64,000 nucleotides of DNA from Schistosoma mansoni (GCF_000237925.1 NW_017386031.1:62001-126000); one strand, 5' to 3'. Shown: positions 46,853 to 59,009, numbered from the stretch's first letter. Numbers and translations: made by a program. The notes: generated by a model not told the origin, from the letters alone.

Positions 46853-47591
46853 TGTCTTAGAACTGTTAAAAGACCTGTAGATTATTTCGTTTCAAATGTA
46901 GTACTTGTTAATGTACAGTGAGAGAGTTTTAAGCTGCGTTAACTTTCTGACGAACAGTTTAAGTGTCTTATCTTTATATGTGGGCTGCAGTCATCGTCAA
47001 ACTCAGATATTCGTACTAGAATTTTAAGCAGAATTGAGTTAGAACCCAATCTTTGACTTGATGAAAAGTTCTCATTCGGATAGCATTATTAATGTTGCAA
47101 AGCATGGTTCGCAAAATTTTCCTTACCTGAATTTAATGGTTAATATCTATGATTTTATTTCACGTTGCTTTACAAGGCTTCCTGCTAGTTGTTGGAACTG
47201 TGGCGCATGACATCTCTCTTGTTTCTGTCCATTCAATAAACATACATGCAACATAAATTTTGTGGTGATTTTCAAAATGATCACAAAGGGGAAGGTTCAT
47301 GTAAACCATACCCGTAATGGACGATTAATTTCAGATAAAGAACCTCCTAGCTCAAACGTGCAGCTAGATACAGTTAGTTTGAAGCATCAGGATCAGTGAG
47401 GAAGAAGTGGTCGCCAGATCCAAAGAAAATCATCAAGAAAACAACAGTTCTCTTGACGCCTTCAATTTAATCCAAGGAGCAAAACTTGTTTTTTAGGAGG
47501 GAAAGGTGATATGGAAAATCAATCAGTAGTAGCAAGAAGTTAATCCATGACAATCAGAAGTGAACTAAAGGTCAAGTTCAAGATAGAGTAG

Positions 47592-47610
47592 TATATATAT
47601 ATATATATAT
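47592..47610. repeat. (TA)n microsatellite
   Basis: An uninterrupted run of TA of about 19 bases. Confidence 0.95.
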
Positions 47611-47842
47611 GAATGAGTATTTGAGCGCTTTATTCGGCAGTCCAATACACTTTCTCGTTCACCTTTGTGTTATTGCTCAAGTAGTCAGTTAAGGGGTTAG
47701 TGAGTAGCATATCGTGTATCAGTATTAGATTTTGGACACCGCACGTAACAAGAATTATCTTTCCTATACGTTCAATAATTTTTGAAGTGTTTATTTATGG
47801 GAATTCTAATGTAAACTTCTTGATTTACTTAACCAATTTACT

Positions 47843-48301
47843 GTGGGCCGCCAATCAGATAGCAGCGAATTATCGATTGGAACAGTGACATACGAAAACT
47901 GTACGAGCAATCTAGAGTACGTATCGGTCCAGCATCTGCCTAACCCAGCCAGTTAAGTTCAGAACAGCCTCTGCAATATGAATCATTATTCTCAAACATA
48001 CTGGGTTTATATACTAAACAGACAGACCACATCATACCATAAAATAGAAAATAACATGTGTACCAGATTTAGCCAAATGTGGCTGTGAATATGGGGAACA
48101 GTAATCAATAGACTGGGTGTAATTCATGAATAGTAAATCGTATAAAAATAGTTTATAGTTCAAAATAAAGCTCCTGATAAGGGGAACATGAATATGAATA
48201 GTTCAGTTACTTAGCCATTATACGATAAAAAAATATATGCCAAATATTGACCCATAAATGGATCCCAAGTTACCATTCATTATTCTTATCGGGACATAAC
48301 A
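47843..48301 (-). mobile_element. Family C solo-LTR-like element, one end lost
   Basis: Same family: GGAACAGTGACATACGAAAA, GTTCAGAACAGCCTCTGCAA and the end CGGGACATAACA. The left terminus is not found. Fossil. Confidence 0.58.
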
Positions 48302-48440
48302 AAATCTAATTCAGTTCGTTCGATCTCTTATATGAACTCTTATGATGTAGACCACTACGCTGGTATCCAATAGTACCAATGCAGAACTTGAATCAATCCA
48401 TGATATTGCTCAACCATTGTAGTGCTATACAAGCCCACAT

Positions 48441-48962
48441 TATTATTATTATTTAAACACATAAATATTGGTACGGAAAGCACCAGATAAATATGCGCCA
48501 CACAAATCTCATTCGATTTGTGTGAGGGCTGAGATAATGCCCAGGTGCCCAGACTGAAGCAGATGGTTTTCTTAGGGGACCACAACCCGAGCCTTTGACC
48601 TAAGAGTCTGATCCACAAGGCAGTGGAGCATCGTGAGGAGATGTAGTCACATGGTAGCCGGTGACCAACAATAGGTTCATACGCCATTCGTTCCATCAGG
48701 ATCCTGGAGCCCATGTGCACCATTGGTTTGGAATGAGGGTTTTCCAACTCCCCTAGGTGGACCCTCCATGTCCACCAACCCGGTTAAAGCGCCGGACATT
48801 CGCTTTTCGTCCTCTCACTTTCGTAAACAACAGTAATGACACAAGAAGGCAGTGAGTAGGACTTCCCTGACAGAGGCTATATATTCGCGTGGCCATGTGA
48901 GAGCATTTGGAGAGGGAGAGCGGGCTGTCCCCACTCTCGACCGTACCAGGGCATTTGGGGGC
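48441..48962 (-). mobile_element. Repeat A, full copy with 12-bp target duplication
   Basis: Antisense full-length copy. ACAAGCCCACAT flanks it at 48429-48440 and 48963-48974. The plus strand begins with the tail complement (TTATTATTATTATTTAAACA) and ends CAGGGCATTTGGGGG. Little divergence from the 43370 and 38928 copies suggests a fairly young insertion. Confidence 0.87.
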
Positions 48963-49399
48963 ACAAGCCCACATAACTTATTCTAGCTTCCGGACAAGCC
49001 GATCTATTCATTCATCTTTAATCACATTTTGACCTTTTTAATTATTCGCCTATCAATCTTGACTGTTTTTATATGAGCGTATGTATGTGTACATTTTATC
49101 CTGATCATCACATGTCTGTAACTCATTTTTGTGTGACTGTAAATATCGATTAACGCTTGGTTAAATTGCGTTGGCTCACTTACCTTCTTCATTGCTCGTC
49201 ATTTCGTTTCGCTTCGTTTCCCAATCAACGATTGTGCGTAATATACGTATTCAACCATCCATTCTCGTAGCTAACCTATTGAATTCCGTTATTCATCAAC
49301 GCGATTTAAGTCAATGATTATATACGAGGATTGATGACATGTATATTTTAAAAAAAACAATCATTCATACAATCTAAATTGAGTCAGATGTCAGGCCAT

Positions 49400-49590
49400 T
49401 AAACCATCTTCCACTGTCTTAGGTGGGTGACTTCCTCACGCGTAAGACCGAATTTCGAATCCTGCATATGAAGTCGTGGATTCTCAGTTCTGAGGAGTTT
49501 CATACTAGAACAAAAAGGCCATCCAGTGTTCTCAGGTTCTTGATGATGGCCTAACATTAATCGGTTCATGATCTCAATTAAAACTCGACA
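49400..49590 (+). repeat. SINE B copy, diverged
   Basis: Contains GAATTTCGAATCCTGCATAT, TCTGAGGAGTTTCATACTAG and TCATGATCTCAATTAAAACT. CTGAGGA is kept but GAAA is altered. Confidence 0.6.
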
Positions 49591-49851
49591 ATCTCCACAA
49601 CCCTATATTGATGTTTTTTCTAGTTGTTATCATTATTAATATAATTATTATGTATTTAAGAGATATCTTCATCATAATATTTCCATATCCTTCCTATTTC
49701 CAGCCCATAGGGAACCTACAAACTGTCTTTATTCGTCTTACTGTTCTTTAATCCATTGTGTACTGTTTACTTCGCTCTTTGCCACTTATAACATTATAGC
49801 GTTTAAAGTAAGATTTCTTATTTGGTTTACTGTGCGATCTGATATTTAGTG

Positions 49852-50184
49852 TATAGATGGCGTCGAGTCGCGGTTGACTATGATCACCACTACAGGAAGA
49901 TTACGTGCCAGATATCGACTTGGATCCCTCGGTAGGCCAAAAACCAGAAAGCTGTTAATGGTTGCAATAAGATATATTTGTTGGCGATCTCGTGGTATCG
50001 AAAAAATACCGAGACGTGCCAAAGTTTAGGGGCGGAACTGCCGAGAGTAAGCAACGGAAGGAAAAGTGTCTTTGGTACAGTTAAACAAAGAAGTACAGTA
50101 AAACAACCACCGATACAATTGGTTATAATAATAATTGTTTCCATTATACCAATCGCGTTCTCGTCAAAAACGCAGTTCACTACA
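49852..50184 (-). mobile_element. Solo LTR, same family as 12075-12426
   Basis: The reverse complement matches the LTR at 12075-12426 along its length, including the CTCGTGGTATCG and TCCCTCGG blocks. It is flanked by AGTG on both sides (49848-49851 and 50185-50188), a 4-bp target-site duplication as expected for Gypsy-type integration. No internal region is attached, so it is a solo LTR left by recombination. It differs from the 12-kb LTR at many scattered sites and is old. Confidence 0.7.
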
Positions 50185-50289
50185 AGTGTATGAAATCTAA
50201 TATGCTTTAAAGATTGATGATATCCTGTTTGGGCTTAGTCAGACTGAGTGGTTGGAAGGAGTAATAATAGATACTTGGTTTCTGACTAC

Positions 50290-50515
50290 TCGGCTGAACT
50301 ACAACTTATGAATGAATCAATCAGATTTAAGATAGCGAATCTTACATTTTGTCGAGAAATTTATCCATCCAAAGAGCTAAATAGCATTTAGACACTACAG
50401 TTACATTCAGGCCCTGATGTAAACCCTAACTTTAGTTTTTAACTCTAAGTTCTAACTCTAACTCCTAGATCTAATTTCTAACACTTAGATATAACCCTGT
50501 TTCGATGTTAGTAAC
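50290..50515 (-). mobile_element. Family D MITE, decayed
   Basis: ACTACAACTTATGAATGAAT, CAGATTTAAGATAGCG and CTAAATAGCATTTAGACACT follow the D layout; the right end is unclear. The internal (TCTAAC)n-like stretch is degenerate. Confidence 0.45.
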
Positions 50516-50884
50516 TGGTTAAAGTTTCTAAAGATCTGTGATAGTTTGAAGTACTTGAATTATAGTACAAATTAGGAATCCCAGAAATAGCACAATTTAT
50601 TTAAGAAGTGCTAGATAAGTAAGATCCAATGTATTGTATTTGGAATTCAAAATGAAGCAGCCATCAGGTACAAAAGAATCATTAATTCATATAAACACTA
50701 CAAGATCACTATTGAATCTTTCAAATATCATCCGAATTTTGACTGATGAACTAAGCACAAGATTTTGATTAGGATCTAAAGACATAGAAGGATTTTTACT
50801 TATTAGTGATTCATTTTAATGGTTTCATTATAAGTTCCATTTAAAATTATATTTCAGTAGTGTTGTTCACCAGGATGATTTGAT

Positions 50885-51330
50885 TTACTTACTTACGCCT
50901 GTTACTCCCAATGGAGCATAGGCCGCCGACCAGCATTCTCCAACCCACTTTGTCCTGGACCTTCCTTTCTAGTTCTATCCAATTTTTGTTCATTCTACTC
51001 ATGTCGGTCCTCGTTTCTCGGCGTAATGTGTTCTTTGGTCTTCCTCTTCTCCTTTGGCCTTCAAGATTCCATGTGAGGGCTTGTCTTGTGACGCAATTGG
51101 GTGATTTCCTCAATGTGTGCCTTATCCATTTCCAGTGCTTCTTTCTGATTTCTTCCTCCACTGGAATCTGGTTTGGTGTCTCCCACAGTAACTTGTTGCT
51201 GATATTGTCTGGCCAACGGATCCGAAATATCTTGCGTAGACAACTGATAATAAACACTTGTATCTTCTGGATGATGATTTTCGTAGTTTTCCACGTCTCC
51301 GCCCCATGTAGTAGAATGATTTGATTTACT
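50885..51330 (-). mobile_element. LINE B 3' part
   Basis: The minus strand codes [60 protein letters not shown] and [19 protein letters not shown], the full C-terminal domain in one open frame (50889-51257). It ends in the CGTAAGTAAGT-type tail. This is one of the least decayed LINE B fragments. Confidence 0.8.
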
Positions 51331-51399
51331 TGAAAGTATATGAAAAGGTAGTAGGACAGACAAAATATTAGTCAGATTGAATATTCTCTGAGCAAAATT

Positions 51400-51520
51400 T
51401 TAATAATTGAATGCGCACTACTAAGGAGTTTCACAATAGGACGAAACGGCAGTGAAAAAGTGCTTCCAGGTTTTCCATGGTAGTCTATCTTCAAATGATT
51501 CATGATTTCAACCATAAAAT
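51400..51520 (+). repeat. SINE B body fragment
   Basis: Reads GAATGCGCACTACTAAGGAG, CACAATAGGACGAAACGGCA and GTGCTTCCAGGTTTTCCATG, ending GATTTCAACCATAA. The tRNA head is absent. Confidence 0.65.
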
Positions 51521-51599
51521 TTGTATGAAAGTTTGAAATTTCAAATTATTGAATAGTCGGTAATCAAGTTTCTCCTGAAATTCAATGTCATCTACATTA

Positions 51600-51780
51600 T
51601 CATAGTCGAAAGCCTGAGTCAATTGAAGCTAGACCACCAAAGAAAACCTGAAAGCACTGAACGGCCATTTTGTCCTATTGTGGGACTCCTCAGCAGTGAG
51701 CATCCACGATCCCGTCTCACGAGATTCGAACCCAAGACCTACCAGTCTCGCGCCAGAGCACTTAACCGATAGATCTACAT
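51600..51780 (-). repeat. SINE B copy, hammerhead G12 lost
   Basis: Antisense full-length copy with head complement (ACTTAACCGATAGATCTAC). The hammerhead reads CTGAGGA...GGACAAAATGG on the minus strand, so the invariant GAAA is changed. Confidence 0.75.
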
Positions 51781-51984
51781 TAATTCTATGTCATTTGGTT
51801 TTGTCTATTTCATGTGTAGTGTACATAGATTCAATCAGTAGTTTCGGAATATAATTAGATTAACTTTATGAATGAATCATTGTGATAATAGATTGTCTCT
51901 TATTTGTATATACAGTCAGTAATCATTACATTCGACTTCTGTCTGATAATCACTTTTTCATTTTTATTATATTTGAATGATATT

Positions 51985-52800
51985 CCGGCGAGACTATAAT
52001 TTATGGACGAATCAACTAGGTATAAGATAACAGGTCTCAGATTTTGGCGTGAAATTCACTCGTCTGTTTGGCTAAATAGAATTTCAGCATTATAGTTGTT
52101 GTATCCCGTGGAGAATTAGGAATGTTAACTTTGAAGACTTTATAAACCGATGTGATATGTATATATTTCCTATTGTATAATTGCTAAGTAACTTTACTAT
52201 TCATATTCATGTTCCTTTTGTTATGAGCTCTATTTTGACCCATAGACTATTACTACACGATTTACCATTCTTGAGTTATCCCCAGTCTATTGATTACTGT
52301 TCCCCCTATTCACAGCCACATTTAGTCAAATCTTGTACAAATATTATTTCCTATTTTATGGTACGATGTGGTCAGTTTGTTTGGTAAATAAACCCAGTAT
52401 GTTTGACAGTAATAATGATTCATATTGCAGAGGCTGTTATTGGTGTTCTGGACTTAACTGTCTGGGCTAGGCAGATAGCAGGACTGATAAGTACTCAAGA
52501 CTGCTCATGAGGTTTTCTGTGTATCATTGGGCGATCAATAAATTCACTGCTCTCCAATTGGCGGTCGTATAACGTCATATATCAAGTGGGCACTCAAGCA
52601 ATCGATATAACAATATCTGGTGTCAGTTTGTGATGAGAACCCTAAACCTAATTTCTAACCTTAACCATCAACTGTAAATTATGATTCTGATTCCTCACAC
52701 AAGCTTATAACCCTTATTTGGTTCTAGTTATTAGGTGGACACTCTCAAGGTCAGGTTAGCGTCGGTCCAGGGTCGTTCATAAACTATAATCTCACCGACA
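51985..52800 (-). mobile_element. Family D MITE, split by family C
   Basis: Left part GCGAGACTATAATTTATGGA to 52112; right part TGGTGTCAGTTTGTGATGAG to TTCATAAACTATAATCTCAC. About 310 bp without the insert. Confidence 0.75.
52113..52616 (+). mobile_element. Family C solo-LTR-like element inside a family D element
   Basis: From TGTTGTATCCCGTGG to GATATAACA. The family D sequence breaks at 52112 and resumes at about 52617, so C is younger than this D copy. Fossil. Confidence 0.62.
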
Positions 52801-53194
52801 TTCTTCTATATTACGGCTAACATTAAAACTACTGTGGTTTTCCCTTTCGTCCTAACAACAGTTCGACCGTAATTATTAAGGAAAAAATAGATGGTGATTA
52901 GTTTAAGAGTTATCAATACATGTTCTCTTAACATGTTGAGAGGTACACATTTCTTCGTCCAATATATATAGAGAGAATTAGTATGTCATGAAATTATCTT
53001 TGACAGTAATCATATCCAAACTTCAATATAGAACTCATAGTTCATGATTACTAGTACATATTGTTATTACATTGGTAATCATTGAACAAATTATTGGCTT
53101 TAATTCATTGGCTTTAATATTATCTGAAGACAGATTTAAAGGGTACAAATGTGAAAGTTGTGAGAATCATTTATTAATGTGATGGCGGGGGTAT

Positions 53195-53712
53195 ATGCAT
53201 AATGAATTTTAAACTACAGAACATATGGAACTCAAAACAACTGTCAACTAACTTCAAAGTGAGAATCTTCAATACGAAAGTCAAGACAGTTCTACTGTAC
53301 GGAGCTGTAACACGGAAATCTACTACAACCATCACCAAGAAGGTACAAGTATTTATAAATAGTTGTTTACGCAAAATACTCAACATTCACTTGTTGGATA
53401 CCATCAGCAACAGCCTTCTGTGGGAGAGGACAAATCAGCTTCCAGCTGAAGAAGAAATTAAGAAAAGATGATGGAAGTGGTGGGTGGGACATACATTGAA
53501 GAAATCATCAAACTGCATCACGAGGACAATCCCTAACTTGGAATCCTGAAGGGAAGCAGAAAAGAGGAAGACCAAAGAACACATTGAGGATGAATGTTAA
53601 CTGGATAGAACTGGAAAGGATTGCCCAGGACGGGGTTGGATGGAGAATGCTCGTGGGCGGCCTATGCTCCTACTTGAGGGGTAACAGGCGTAAGTAAGTA
53701 AGTAAGTAATGA
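53195..53712 (+). mobile_element. LINE B 3' part with (GTAA)n tail
   Basis: Codes LQNIWNSKQLSTNFKVRIFN, the [20 protein letters not shown] block and [12 protein letters not shown], then a shifted frame to [19 protein letters not shown]. It ends GGCGTAAGTAAGTAAGTAAG at 53689, showing the simple (GTAA)n tail of this family. Confidence 0.8.
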
Positions 53713-53714
53713 AA

Positions 53715-53966
53715 TTTATATGAAATTTGAGACGAAGTTCATCTATCCATATGGTTAAGTAGCATTTTTACATGATAGCTATTGTCATTTAGTGATGGAA
53801 ATTCTAACCCTACTTACTAACTATAACTTTCAGCTTACTATTCTTATCTTAATTGCTCATATTAATGTATAACTATGTTTTGACTTTAATAAGTAGATGA
53901 TCTTTCTCAAGGTCACTCTAAAGTCTCTCATAGATCGCCTATGAATTGTAATCTTACTGATACTTA
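53715..53966 (-). mobile_element. Family D MITE, decayed
   Basis: Internal landmarks GTTAAGTAGCATTTTTACAT, CATTTAGTGATGGAAATTCT and the end TCGCCTATGAATTGTAATCT. The left terminus is lost at the LINE B tail. Confidence 0.55.
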
Positions 53967-53979
53967 TCAAATTAATGAA

Positions 53980-54753
53980 TGTGGCGAGATTATAATTTAT
54001 GGACGAGCCAATCAGAAGCGTTTGAGGAATCTTAAAGTCACGGCGCCGATTTCAGTAGCTGATGCTCATGTACAATCGGTTCACAGAGAATTTTAGAGAA
54101 GACGTAACAATTAAGCGGCTACAATAAATAAGACTACTAAGAAGTTCCTTTATTTGTAATTGCGGTAATTAAATGACTTGTAGACCTTGTGTAGACTACC
54201 CTGATGTTGTCCTTCGATGTAACATTTTGAAGGAAGACGTTTGCGAGAAAAGGAACTTGTTTCGTTCGATCCAGATTGAGACTAAGGCATATTATAATAA
54301 TTGCCGCGAACTGAATGATAAAAACACCAGTAACATTGGATGCAATAATCGCAGATTATACTGAAGCTTCAGTTGTTCAGTGGTATGAATATTGTAGAGA
54401 TATATGAGTGATAAAAAGGACAAACTTACACAACCGGAGAACACACAAACAATAATGAAGATAAGTGGTCGAGGCTGAGATAGTTTTTGTGACCTTATCA
54501 TGGCTCCACAGACCGGCCATTAGGGAGTCGTATGGATGAGTTACTCTACCTTATGCATTACGATTTTAGAACCTTTGAACCTCTCTCTTACCTTGACAAG
54601 ATTTTGAACAATGTCGAAAGAGTGTATCCACTCTAATTCCTTGGTTTTGTATAATATCTATACTTACTCTATACTGACTGTTTCCTGATTGGCTAATCTT
54701 TCTCAAGGTTACATCAGACTCATTCAAAGGTCATCCATACAATATAGTCTCGC
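53980..54753 (-). mobile_element. Family G non-autonomous TIR element
   Basis: Reverse-oriented copy of the 37924 element: GGCGAGATTATAATTTATGG to TATAGTCTCGCC. The interior matches throughout (for example CAGTAACATTGG against its complement). Confidence 0.77.
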
Positions 54754-55029
54754 CGTTGACTCAATATTATCTCTTACGAACATCTTATCAACTATGAAGA
54801 TATAACATTATTATTTTAAAAAAAATTTGGCAATGATGTATAGTTTGTAAGTTAGTACTAATAAAGAATTTAGTAGTAGTACTATATAGATCATATAATC
54901 ATACGATCATACGAGTACCTTTTTAATCAACAAAGAACATTGATAACTGAGGTGATGAAACCATCAGTAGGTCATCATTAGAACTTCCATTCTTTTCTTC
55001 TTTTCTTTTTCATTTATTTATTTTAATAA

Positions 55030-55200
55030 TTTAAATGACGAACTGATTTCAATTAGACTATCATCAGAAACTAGAAGGAACTAGATAACTGTTCTTTAAT
55101 AGTATAAGACTACTCAACAGTAGGTATATATTATCCTTTAGTTGGGAATGTAATCCAGGTCATTCGGTCCTGTGTGTGAATACTTATGATGCAGATCACT
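55030..55200 (-). repeat. SINE B copy, old
   Basis: Decayed antisense copy: CTGATTTCAATTAGACTATC, GACTACTCAACAGTAGG and GGGAATGTAATCCAGGTC. It directly abuts the LINE B fragment at 55205. Confidence 0.4.
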
Positions 55201-55204
55201 CTAC

Positions 55205-56152
55205 ATCAACTTCATTGACTACGAGAAAGCATTTGTTAGGCAAGGTTGCTTACTCTCACTCTTTCTATTTATCCTGGTGATAGACTGGATCATGAAGACA
55301 TCAACATCTGGAGGGAAGCACGGGATACAATGAACAGCTAGAATGCAGCCGGACGATTTAGACTTCGCAGATGATTTGACTCTTCTACCACACACGCAGC
55401 AACAAATGCAGGAGAAGACAACCAGTGTAGCAGTAGCCTCAGCAGCAGTAGGTCTCATTATAAACAAAGGGAAAAGCAAGACTCTCCGATACAATACATC
55501 ATGCAGCAGTCGAATTACGCTTGACGGAGAAGCTTTGGAGTATGTGGAAACCATCACATATCTGGGCAGCATCATTGATGAACACGGTGGATCTGATGCA
55601 GATGTGAAGGCGTGGATCGGTAAAGCAAGAGCAGCATATTACCAACTGGAGAATATCTGCAACTCAAAACAACTATCTATCAACCAACAGAAAGATCTGA
55701 ATTTTCAATACGAATGTCAAGACAATTCTACTGTATGGAGTGGAGACTTGGAGAAGTACGAAGGCCACCATCCAGAAGATACAGATGTTTATTAACAGTT
55801 GTTTAGCAGGATACTTCGGATCCGTCGGCTAGACACTATCAGCAACAACCTACTGTGGGAGACAATAAACCAGATTCCGAAGGAGGAAGAAATCAGGAAG
55901 AAGCGCTGGAAGTGGATAGGACACACATTGAGGAAATCACCCAACTGCGTCACAAGGCAAGCCCTCACATGGAATCCTGAAGGTCAAAGGAGAAGAGGAA
56001 GATCAAAGAACACATTACGCTGAGAAATGGAGACAGACATGAGAAGAATGAACAAAAACTGGATAGAACTAGAAAAGAAGGCCCAGAACAGAGTGGGTTG
56101 GAGAATGCTGGTCGGCGGCCTATGCTCCATTGGGAGTAACAGGCGTAAGTAT
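55205..56152 (+). mobile_element. LINE B 3' third incl. FADD
   Basis: Codes INFIDYEKAF joined straight to VRQGC, an internal deletion of part of the reverse transcriptase, then LFILVIDWIMKTSTSGGKHG, the catalytic LDFADDLTLL (about 55360), TYLGSIIDEHGGSDADVKAW, and after a frameshift [25 protein letters not shown] and [20 protein letters not shown]. It ends CATTGGGAGTAACAGGCGTAAG. It is the largest copy of LINE B in the window. Confidence 0.82.
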
Positions 56153-56277
56153 GATCACTTATCCAACATTCAATAGTGGTAATGCATAATTCTCACAGTG
56201 CTCACCTTTTGTCTCCGATGGATAGCTGTCTCATAATAAAGACTGACTGATAAGTACATTTCTACAGATGATACTTT

Positions 56278-56580
56278 AGTGAACAAGAACACTAGTGGAG
56301 ACAATCGAATTTATTCAGGCACAAAATTACAGAATATCTCACTAAAATATGAGAACTATGTGGTAAATAGTTAATTTGCAAACTATCAATCCATGGTCTC
56401 AACCTTCACCATTCCTTCTGCAAATATCAATCCATCGTCTGTGATTATTATTGTTCAGGCTTTTTATACCAATTGCGTTTCGTTCCTGTTCTTTCATTAT
56501 CGATCTTCTACTGAAATACATCCTCTGCCTGACCATCTTAATATACTACTTATGTTGATATAAGTAACCTACACCACAAT
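56278..56580 (+). repeat. Family E repeat, near complete
   Basis: About 300 bp: AAGAACACTAGTGGAGACAA, ACAAAATTACAGAATATCTC to TACTACTTATGTTGATATAA. Not classified; no terminal repeats or tail were recognised. Confidence 0.6.
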
Positions 56581-56654
56581 GCTATTCAATCTTTATTAAA
56601 TATATAACATTTAAGTTTTTAATTTTATCCGTTTTTACTTACTTGATAGATATG

Positions 56655-56938
56655 TGGTTAACAAAAACATAAGTGGGAACAGTTAAATGCATTGGAACAT
56701 AGGATTACAGAATCACTTCGCAAAATCTAAGATCCATATGGTAAAGACTTCATTTGTAAAATGTCAATCAGTCGTGTCAGATTTCATTGTTCTTTCATTT
56801 CCATACCAATCATTCTCTGTTCTCGTTCACTTTTCTTTGATCTTCTTAGCCTTTTATCGCCAGGCATTTCGTTTTCGATTGATGACACATACTACTTATA
56901 TCTGTCAACATCAGTAGCATATACTACAGATATACCTC
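56655..56938 (+). repeat. Family E repeat, near complete
   Basis: A second copy 75 bp after the first: AAAACATAAGTGGGAACAGT, ATTCTCTGTTCTCGTTCACT and ACTACTTATATCTGTCAACA. Confidence 0.6.
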
Positions 56939-57061
56939 TAAGGATATGAATAGATTCATTAATCTCCGTTCCTACATATTCCGAAATTTACATTGATCAC
57001 AATTCTATATATTAGGTATCTTGGTAATATTAATTAGGATTATAAGCATTTCAATTTAATC

Positions 57062-57505
57062 TTACTTACTTTACTTAAGCCTGCTACCCCTCGTGGAGGA
57101 GCATAAGCCGCTCACCAGCATTCTCCATCCAATTCTGTCCTGGGCAATCCTTTCCAGTTGTTATTCATCCTTTTCATATCTGCTTCTATTTCCCGGCGTA
57201 ATGTGTTCTTTGATCTTCCTCTTTACCGCTTCCCTTCAGGATTCCAAGTTAGGGCTTGACTCGTGATGCACATTAGTGATTTCCTCAATGTATGTTCGAT
57301 CGACTTCCAACGTCTTTTCTTAATTTCCTCTTCAGCTGGAAGCTGGTTTGTCCTCTCCCATAAAACGCTGTTGCTGATAGTATCCGGCCAGTGAATGTTG
57401 AGTATTTTGCGTAAACAACTGTTTATAAATATTTGTACCTTCTTGGTGATGGTTGTAGTAGTTCTCCACCTTTCAGCTTCGTACAATAGAACTGTCTTGA
57501 CGTTC
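57062..57505 (-). mobile_element. LINE B 3' part
   Basis: The minus strand codes [40 protein letters not shown] and [20 protein letters not shown] (57223-57486). The end is GGAGGAGCATAAGCCGC-type with the TTACTTACTTTACTT tail complement at 57062. Confidence 0.8.
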
Positions 57506-57714
57506 GTTCAATTTAATCATCTTCACATTTATTCTTTACAATTTATTTATGATGAAATATTCACTAAAGGCTATCAACCGAGTGTGATTTGGTGATTGTT
57601 ATCATTATTTATGCTAATCAGTTCCAGTTTAGATCATCTGGCATTTATTACACTGAACGTTATGCTCTATTGTCAGTATGGGATTGTAATGATTGTTGGA
57701 TTTTATTGAAAGCA

Positions 57715-57912
57715 TGAACTGATTAGTGTTAAGCCACTATTGAATATCTGGAAGCACTGAACAGGCGTTTTATTAAGCATTTACGCTCAAGACCGAAGGT
57801 ACAGCCTCGAGTCCCACGTGAGGTATCGTAGATGAGCACGGCTTAAGAGTCCCACACTAGAACGAAACAGTCGTCTAGTGTTACCAGGTTCCCAGTGGTG
57901 TGCTAACTTAGA
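57715..57912. repeat. Inverted SINE B chimera
   Basis: A minus-oriented tail piece (ATGAACTGATTAGTGTTAAG, GAATATCTGGAAGCACTGAA) is followed by a plus-oriented body (CCTCGAGTCCCACGTGAGG, AAGAGTCCCACACTAGAACG, GTGTTACCAGGTTCCCAGTG). Confidence 0.6.
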
Positions 57913-58089
57913 TTATTATATGATTAAAATGAACTTCAACAATCTCCACAATCCCATACGGAAAATTATCCTATTCTCATTAGATACTAGATTCGACAAA
58001 AAATTTCCCGGAGTTCTAGTGAGAAGTCATGACCAGTGAATATCAATCATATCGGATGTGAGGAAGTTACTCACTAAAGGCAATGTAAG

Positions 58090-58330
58090 ATGGTCGCTCA
58101 GTACCGTAGATTGATTGTGGTTAGATACTGATGCCATTAGATGCCAGCTCATTCGTCTACAGCTCAATCGTTCGCGCACGAGACTGAATGTTTTGGATTC
58201 GATTCTCGGTTGCGAGAACATAGATGCTCACTGTTGAATAGTCTTATACAACGACTAAACGGCCGTTCGGTACTTCCAGGTTTTCAGTGGTGATCCAGTA
58301 ATGATAGTTTCATGATTTCACTAAAACTCA
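58090..58330 (+). repeat. SINE B copy, diverged
   Basis: Head CAATCGTTCGCGCACGAGAC and TGGATTCGATTCTCG, body ACAACGACTAAACGGCCGTT and CTTCCAGGTTTTCAGTGGTG, tail TTCATGATTTCACTAAAAC. The hammerhead core is decayed. Confidence 0.6.
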
Positions 58331-59009
58331 ACAATCCTCATAACGCTAAATTTACAAAGTTGTAGCAAACTAGAATTTCCAAAAACCTTAACTTATATAT
58401 GGTAACTTCTAGTAGACTTCTGATCCATTTGAGTGAACGAACTATTATGCCATGAACATAAATCTTCCGTTTAATATTGTATATGACACCTAGGCTTACC
58501 CTGTTTGAGTGATAACGGTAATAAGAAGCCTAATATGGACTGAGAAACAATGAAGCCAACCGTACCAACTCACTTTGATAAAGCGTGACTCACTATTTCT
58601 AGCCAGACAAAAATAAGTTAAATATATGTGGTGTATATGGAAAACGATACACACGTGTTAACCTCATAAGCAAATGAATGGAAAGGTCAAAATGTGACTC
58701 AAGAAGAAAGAATGACTTAGATAAAATAACTCATGAGGGCGTAACATAGTGCTACACACTACAAACTCGGTTAAATAATCTTGCTTTGTTGAATGTTAAC
58801 TATGTTGGTTTGAAGAGAGACGGTGTTAGAGTCAAGTCACATTATTTTCTTAACTCTACATTCCTGGTCGAACAGGTGGAATGCATTTTATGTGAATTCT
58901 TTCTTCTTTGGGAAGTCTTTTCGATTTTTAAATTTCCCTGAACGATTTCTGTGTTATGTTATGTGTAGACATATGGCCGGAGATTTTTCAAGTTTTTTGG
59001 ATTTAATGG
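58331..59009. other. AT-rich stretch, nothing recognised
   Basis: Between two SINE B copies. No gene or known repeat seen. Confidence 0.4.

Noticed and set aside
54173-54501. Frames of 63 and 69 codons
   Set aside because: They lie inside a family G element and are not open in its other copy.
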